Assembly (NCBI GenBank): GCA_030038125.1
Contig: JASHPL010000188.1
Coordinates: 1-56,089, forward strand
Origin: Candidatus Sulfotelmatobacter sp.
GTDB taxonomy: Bacteria > Acidobacteriota > Terriglobia > Terriglobales > Acidobacteriaceae
Reading direction: 5' to 3'
Length of the DNA stretch: 56,089 bases
Below, in pieces: positions 51,629 through 56,089 of this stretch. Positions within the stretch are counted from its first letter, which is position 1, and the number at the start of each line of letters is the position of its first letter. A model generated the notes under the pieces. It saw nothing but the letters and a program-made list of their open reading frames with translations, had not been told where the DNA came from and did not search any database. A program made the position numbers and the translations under genes.

Positions 51629-53389
51629 ATGAAGAGATTCCTAGCCCTGCTTTTGATCTTTAGCGCGTCCATCGCCTACGCCAGCAATCCCAAGTTGTCG
51701 CCCGAACTACAGGGCTACCAGTCCAGCCAACAGGTGCAGGTCATTGTTCAGTATGCGCCCGGAACGCAGGTGAACTGCGCCGGCCTGCTCGGTCTGGTGG
51801 ACTGCCTGGTCAACGACATTGTGAAGTTGGGCGGCACCATTGTTGGTCAGTTGCCGCTAGTCAACGGCGTCGTCGCTTTGCTGGACGGCCCTGGCATTAT
51901 CAACCTTGCTAACAACGCGAACGTTGTCTATATCAGCTCAGATCGTCCGTTGTCTCCCACACTGAGCAATGCAGCCCCCGCGATTAATGCTTTTGCTGCC
52001 TGGCAATCGGGTTACACAGGTTCGGGCATTGGCATCGCACTGATCGATAGCGGCGTCAACAGCCATCCGGATTTGAAAGGCGGTTTTCTGTCGTCCCGTG
52101 TGGTTTGGAACCAGAGCTTCGTGCCCGGCAATACTTCGACAAACGATCAATACGGTCACGGTACGCATGTTGCCGGGCTGATCGCGGGAGATGGCGTCAG
52201 TTCAACCGGCACTCAGTATACGCGCACGTTTAAAGGCATCGCGCCCGGTGCAAACCTGGTGAATCTGCGGGTGCTCGATCAGAACGGCGCCGGTACGGAC
52301 AGCACCGTCATTGCAGCGATCGACGAAGCGATCGCACTTAAACCGCTGTTTAATATTCGTGTTATCAATTTGTCTCTTGGCCGCGCCATCTACGAAACAT
52401 ACAAACTCGATCCCTTGTGCCAGGCGGTCGAAGCAGCCTGGAAGAGTGGCATCGTGGTTGTGGTTGCAGCGGGAAACAACGGCCGTTACCTGCCCACCGA
52501 CGGCTACGCCACAGTCACTTCGCCAGGCAACGATCCATATGTCATCACGGTCGGCGCAATGAAGCCAATGGGCACTCCTCAGCGTACCGACGATCTAATT
52601 GCCAGTTACAGTTCCAAGGGGCCAACCGCAGTAGACGCTGTGGTGAAGCCGGATCTCGTTGCTCCCGGCAATCTCCTGGTCTCGCTTGCGGCTCCCAGTT
52701 CAACGCTCTACAGCGGATATCCCAGCAATCAGGTGCCTTTTAGTTACTATGTGGAAGGAGGCAGCAGCGCATCCTCCACAACTTATTTCACACTCAGTGG
52801 CACCAGCATGGCCGCAGGGGTGGTTAGTGGTGTCGTGGCCGATCTGCTCCAAAAAACTCCCAGCCTCAACCCGGATCAGGTAAAAGCGCGGCTGATGAAA
52901 ACCGCGTGGAAATCTCTGCCGGCGTTCAGCAGCACGACCGATCCCACAACCGGCATTACGTACACCGACCAATACGACGTATTTACTGTGGGTGCTGGTT
53001 ATGTTGATGTCGAAGCTGCGTTGGCCAATACGGACTTGGCCAATGGCACGGCAATGTCGCCCATCGCAACCTTCAACGGCACCACGAATCAGGTCTTCAT
53101 GACTGACGCTCCCTCTGCGATTTGGAACAAGTCGGCCACATGGTCGAACGCCGTAGTATGGGGATCATCGCAGTTCATCACTGGTACGACAGCGAGTGCC
53201 AGCAGTAGCACATCCGGAAGCAGCACGCCATCGGGCAGTAATGCCTTGTGGGGAAGCAACGCCTTGTGGGGATCGAATGCGCTCTGGGGCAGCAATGCTC
53301 TTTGGGGATCCAACGCCTTGTGGGGGAGCAACGCCTTGTGGGGATCGAACGCTCTTTGGGGCAGCAACGTATCGGGAGGGGAGCAATAG
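51629..53389 (+). CDS. Secreted subtilisin-like (S8) protease with C-terminal WG repeats
   Basis: A 586-residue exported subtilase. Signal peptide 1-20 (ending SIAYA), an inhibitor-like propeptide (about 22-110), then the catalytic domain: Asp140 in IALIDSGVNSHPD, His177 in YGHGTHVAG, Ser393 in LSGTSMAAG, and an oxyanion Asn in VVAAGNNGRY. After about residue 490 comes a Ser/Thr/Gly-rich segment and seven exact SNALWG hexapeptides before SNVSGGEQ. ATG 51629 follows GGGAG; an in-frame start at 51527 adds non-signal residues. Candidate CRP-like and palindromic sites lie upstream. Likely an extracellular or surface-bound protease. Confidence 0.9.
   Translation: MKRFLALLLIFSASIAYASNPKLSPELQGYQSSQQVQVIVQYAPGTQVNCAGLLGLVDCLVNDIVKLGGTIVGQLPLVNGVVALLDGPGIINLANNANVVYISSDRPLSPTLSNAAPAINAFAAWQSGYTGSGIGIALIDSGVNSHPDLKGGFLSSRVVWNQSFVPGNTSTNDQYGHGTHVAGLIAGDGVSSTGTQYTRTFKGIAPGANLVNLRVLDQNGAGTDSTVIAAIDEAIALKPLFNIRVINLSLGRAIYETYKLDPLCQAVEAAWKSGIVVVVAAGNNGRYLPTDGYATVTSPGNDPYVITVGAMKPMGTPQRTDDLIASYSSKGPTAVDAVVKPDLVAPGNLLVSLAAPSSTLYSGYPSNQVPFSYYVEGGSSASSTTYFTLSGTSMAAGVVSGVVADLLQKTPSLNPDQVKARLMKTAWKSLPAFSSTTDPTTGITYTDQYDVFTVGAGYVDVEAALANTDLANGTAMSPIATFNGTTNQVFMTDAPSAIWNKSATWSNAVVWGSSQFITGTTASASSSTSGSSTPSGSNALWGSNALWGSNALWGSNALWGSNALWGSNALWGSNALWGSNVSGGEQ
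53237..53362 (+). repeat. Seven 18-bp repeats encoding SNALWG
   Basis: Exactly seven in-frame 18-base units, 126 bases in all, each coding Ser-Asn-Ala-Leu-Trp-Gly. The codons vary (AAC/AAT, GCC/GCG/GCT, TTG/CTC/CTT), while the protein sequence is constant, so the peptide is under selection rather than a fresh DNA expansion. Resembles 'WG' tails of some subtilases. Confidence 0.93.
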
Positions 53390-53697
53390 AGAGCGACTCC
53401 TGATAATCATTTTCAGGTATGGTCGTAATTTCAGGAGAGTGCTGAATTGTCGTTCCGAGCCCCATTTTTTTCGGCGTGAGGAATCTGCGGTTAGAAACTT
53501 CCAGATTAAGCACATTCCTCGTTCGCTCTAAATGACATGATCCGAATAGATGCCCGGCCAGTGTAAAGATCACTCCTAAACTTGAGCGTGCTAAGTCGTC
53601 TCAATTTCAGCCATAACTGGTTCGGAAGCAGTTTTAAAGGCATCGTGTTTCTTGGTGTGCCTGACGGGCCTAGTGAATTTTGAGCACCACCAAGATC

Positions 53698-53725
53698 TTG
53701 AATGTCTCCGTTTGTGTCGTATAAT
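53698..53725 (+). promoter_or_regulatory. Promoter of the ECF sigma factor gene
   Basis: TTGAAT (53698-53703) and a perfect TATAAT (53720-53725) are 16 bases apart. The start would be near 53732 with a leader of about 105 bases. The remaining 53390-53697 part of this 447-base gap shows no gene, terminator or palindrome that I can support. Confidence 0.65.
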
Positions 53726-53836
53726 CCCAAGCAGGCAAAGGCACCAGTGCTGGCCCGTTTGTATGTTGCTGGTGCGTTCCGGATAAGGTGCTCGATTCGC
53801 TTCCCCGAATTCACCCAAAACCTTACAGGAGACCAA

Positions 53837-54412
53837 ATGGATGTGTCTCCGGATCGTCAAGCGGTAACCCAGCTTCTGCACGAATGGCGGGGTGGCAATA
53901 AGCAAGCCTTGGATCAGCTCATGCCATTCGTGTATGACCAACTGCGGAAGTTGGCCGCGAATTGTCTGCGGGCAGAGCGACCCGATCATACCCTGCGTGC
54001 GACGGCCCTGGTGCACGAAGCATATGCCCGCCTAGTCGATTGCGACGTGGAGTGGCAGGACCGGGTGCATTTTTTCGCGGTTTCGGCGCGTGTACTCCGT
54101 CGCATTCTGGTGGATTACGCCAAGGCGCGCAATCGAGACAAGCGAGGCGGCGAGTTTCAGAAAGTGCCTCTGGATGAGGCGTTGGTCGTGGGGCCGGAAA
54201 GCGATAAAGGTCTCATGGATCTGGACCAAGCTTTGCGCCGCCTGGCCGCTCAAGATCAACGCAAGAGCGATCTGATCGAATTGCTCTTCTTTGGTGGTCT
54301 CACCTACGACGAAGCCGCTGCTGCGCTGAAGATTTCCCCGGCAACCGTACATCGCGAACTCACTTTGGCGAAAGCGTGGCTTTATCGCGAACTCGGACAC
54401 GGTACGGCGTAG
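53837..54412 (+). CDS. ECF-type sigma factor (Sigma70_ECF family)
   Basis: A 191-residue sigma factor. Region 2 spans about 15-95 (FVYDQLRKLAANCLRAERPDHTLRATAL, key YDQLRKLA and TLRATALVHEAYARL); region 4 about 130-185 has the helix-turn-helix LTYDEAAAALKISPATVHREL. No anti-sigma gene follows; instead a Ser/Thr kinase begins 62 bases downstream, the usual pair in Acidobacteria and Planctomycetes, where the kinase is thought to control the sigma factor. ATG 53837 is supported by AGGAG at 53827-53831 and by family length; an in-frame ATG at 53702 overlaps the promoter. Confidence 0.9.
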   Translation: MDVSPDRQAVTQLLHEWRGGNKQALDQLMPFVYDQLRKLAANCLRAERPDHTLRATALVHEAYARLVDCDVEWQDRVHFFAVSARVLRRILVDYAKARNRDKRGGEFQKVPLDEALVVGPESDKGLMDLDQALRRLAAQDQRKSDLIELLFFGGLTYDEAAAALKISPATVHRELTLAKAWLYRELGHGTA

Positions 54413-54474
54413 GAGCAATCCATGCTTGCTTCCTGCCGAAGCTCCGCCAACCGTAAAGCAAGGATCAGCACCTG

Positions 54475-56089
54475 ATGGCCACCTCCCCTGAGCGCTGGCA
54501 GCGAGTGCAAGCTTTGTTCTATGAAGCTCTGGAACTACAACCGGAGGCTCGCTCCCGGTTTCTGCAGAAGAATTGTGGGGGGGATGAAGCGCTTCGAAAG
54601 GAATTAGAAGGCCTGCTAGAGGCCACCGAGAAACCTTTGGAGTTCCTGAAGAAGCCGGTGCTCGAAGCGGCTCAGCAGATAATAGCGGAACCGAGCAAGC
54701 AGGCCATTGCTCCCAGCACTAAGCTGGACCATTATCAAATCATCTCCTTGTTAGGAAGCGGCGGCATGGGCGAGGTCTATCTCGCGGAAGACCTGCAGCT
54801 CAAACGCAAGGTCGCGCTAAAAGTATTGAAGCCGGAGTTGACGCGTGATGAGCGAGATCTTCGGCGCTTCCAACACGAGGCGCTCGCAGCCTCATCCCTC
54901 AATCATCCAAACATTCTGACCATCTACGAATTCGGACGTGTGGATGGAATGCGTTTTATCGTTTCCGAGTTTATCGAAGGGCAGACACTTCGCCAGAAAT
55001 TAACTGCTGGGAAACTTGATTCCAATACAGTGGTCGACATCGCGATCCAGATCGCCAGCGCGCTCGCGGCTGCCCACAGTTCGGGAATCGTTCACCGCGA
55101 CATCAAGCCTGACAATGTCATTGTGCGAAGCGATGGAATTGTGAAGGTTCTCGACTTCGGCATTGCAAAGCTGGGGGAAAACCAAAGACAAGAGACCTTT
55201 CGCCGAACGCTAAGCATCTCCACCAGCCAGCCTGGAATGGTTATCGGCACCGCAAAGTACATGTCTCCTGAACAAGCCCGAGGACTGCCGGTCGACGGGC
55301 GTAGCGACATTTTCAGTCTCGGCGCTGTAGTTTACGAGCTGATTACCGGAACGGCTGCGTTTAGCGGAGAAACAACCAGCGATGTACTGGCGGCAATTTT
55401 AAAGTCGGATCCTCCGCCTCCCGCTGACTTTGTTCCCGATGTACCTTATGAGGTCGAACGCGTGATCAGCAAGGCTCTCCGGAAAGAGCGGGACACTCGC
55501 TATCAGTCAGCGGCCGATATGCAGATCGATTTGCAGGACTTCAGGAAGGAGTCCGAGTTTCAAGCCAGGCTGAAACTCCCAGCACGTCCCCGAACCGCAA
55601 GAACGGGGTGGGGCAGCCTCACTCCAGCGCGAGCGACTCTGGCGGGAGCGGTGCATGATAGCAAGTCGATTGGGAAATGGATTCCAGTTTTAGCGCTGTT
55701 GTTGTTTGCGATCCTCACCACTTTTTACCTGGCCTTTAAGCGGCCGAAGCTGCCTGCGGCAACTACGCAAACGCGAACCTTGGCCATCCTTCCTTTTCGC
55801 AACCTCAAAGAGGACGCTCAGACCGATTTTCTCGGATTTTCGCTCGCCGACGAAATCATTACGAAACTAGGCTACATCAGTGCGCTAACCGTGCGGCCTT
55901 CATCCTCGGTCGACAAATATCGCAATCAGATCATTGATCCGCAAAAAGTTGCTGCAGATTTGAAGGTCAACACGCTGCTGACAGGCAGCTTCATCAAGGA
56001 GGGAGATGACCTTAGGATCACGGCTCAACTGATCGACGTTAAACCGGACAGGATTCTTTGGCGTGATGTAATCGATCTGAAGTACGACA
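54475..56089 (+). CDS. Membrane Ser/Thr protein kinase with TolB-like domain (cut by window end)
   Basis: 538 codons are visible and the gene runs off the window. An N-terminal helical segment (1-85) is followed by a Hanks-type kinase domain: Gly-loop GSGGMGEVY (94-102), ATP lysine Lys116, HRDIKPDN (207-214), DFG (227-229) and the SPEQ activation-segment end (264-267). One membrane helix (about 402-421) leads to an extracytoplasmic TolB-like/FlgO-type domain (AILPFRNLKEDAQTDFLGFSLADE, key AILPF and LADE). Complete relatives usually end in TPRs. It follows the ECF sigma gene by 62 bases with AAGGA at 54460-54464, so it is likely co-transcribed and its signalling partner. Confidence 0.92.
   Translation, partial: MATSPERWQRVQALFYEALELQPEARSRFLQKNCGGDEALRKELEGLLEATEKPLEFLKKPVLEAAQQIIAEPSKQAIAPSTKLDHYQIISLLGSGGMGEVYLAEDLQLKRKVALKVLKPELTRDERDLRRFQHEALAASSLNHPNILTIYEFGRVDGMRFIVSEFIEGQTLRQKLTAGKLDSNTVVDIAIQIASALAAAHSSGIVHRDIKPDNVIVRSDGIVKVLDFGIAKLGENQRQETFRRTLSISTSQPGMVIGTAKYMSPEQARGLPVDGRSDIFSLGAVVYELITGTAAFSGETTSDVLAAILKSDPPPPADFVPDVPYEVERVISKALRKERDTRYQSAADMQIDLQDFRKESEFQARLKLPARPRTARTGWGSLTPARATLAGAVHDSKSIGKWIPVLALLLFAILTTFYLAFKRPKLPAATTQTRTLAILPFRNLKEDAQTDFLGFSLADEIITKLGYISALTVRPSSSVDKYRNQIIDPQKVAADLKVNTLLTGSFIKEGDDLRITAQLIDVKPDRILWRDVIDLKYD

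Noticed and set aside
53237-53362. Regular repeats considered as a CRISPR array
   Set aside because: Units are contiguous, in frame, 18 bases long and without spacers; they encode SNALWG at the end of the subtilase.

Overview
The window looks like a chromosomal segment of a soil-type Acidobacteriota, most likely Terriglobia (subdivision 1). This is an inference from gene content: an Oar-type TonB-dependent receptor with an N-terminal carboxypeptidase-regulatory domain, ASPIC/UnbV (CRTAC1-like) FG-GAP proteins paired with TPR proteins, an ECF sigma factor followed by a Ser/Thr kinase with a TolB-like tail, paired DUF507 proteins, and plant-polysaccharide glycosidases. I see no phage, plasmid, insertion sequence, rRNA or CRISPR. 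One tRNA (CAT anticodon) is present.

Layout. 1-9.9 kb: envelope and housekeeping genes on the + strand (3' part of bamA, an OmpH/Skp chaperone with its own sigma70-type promoter and long leader, a TonB-like protein, alanine racemase, an ABHD18-like hydrolase, a secreted unknown, a cupin, a glutaredoxin-like protein, a membrane-anchored trypsin-like protease). 10-14.1 kb: a ClC channel and a MarR regulator (-), then purB (+). 14.4-25.3 kb: a secreted DUF4105-like protein, queG without a usable start codon, a small secreted molybdopterin-fold protein, two overlapping DUF507 genes, a TPR protein, a secreted nucleoside-hydrolase homologue, and a 1292-residue FG-GAP/ASPIC/thioredoxin-fold/TPR fusion. 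25.4-26.5 kb: tRNA, tatA, maf.

26.9-40.3 kb: a carbohydrate-catabolic locus. A tightly packed + strand operon runs GH2 beta-mannosidase, GH39, RraA-like aldolase, SDR, mannonate dehydratase, MFS sugar porter, GH5 (frameshifted). Facing it is a - strand operon of canonical UxuA, SDR and SMP-30 lactonase; a HAD hydrolase is divergent. Together these suggest oxidative use of mannan- or uronate-derived sugars through mannonate and 2-keto-3-deoxygluconate. 40.3-47.0 kb: a TPR + CRTAC1-like pair divergent from a 1247-residue TonB-dependent receptor, with a LacI-type palindrome between them; this is probably the outer-membrane uptake and surface part of the same nutrient programme.

47-56 kb: GlcG/HbpS-like protein, SthA-like transhydrogenase, a membrane HD-GYP/GAF protein, a secreted subtilase ending in seven exact SNALWG repeats, an ECF sigma factor with a good promoter, and a Ser/Thr kinase cut by the window end.

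Three genes have disturbed reading frames or starts (queG, the MFS porter, GH5). They could be real lesions, non-canonical starts or assembly indels. The best candidate for an undescribed system is the mannan / oxidative-mannose locus; the TPR-CRTAC1-receptor module and the WG-repeat protease come next.
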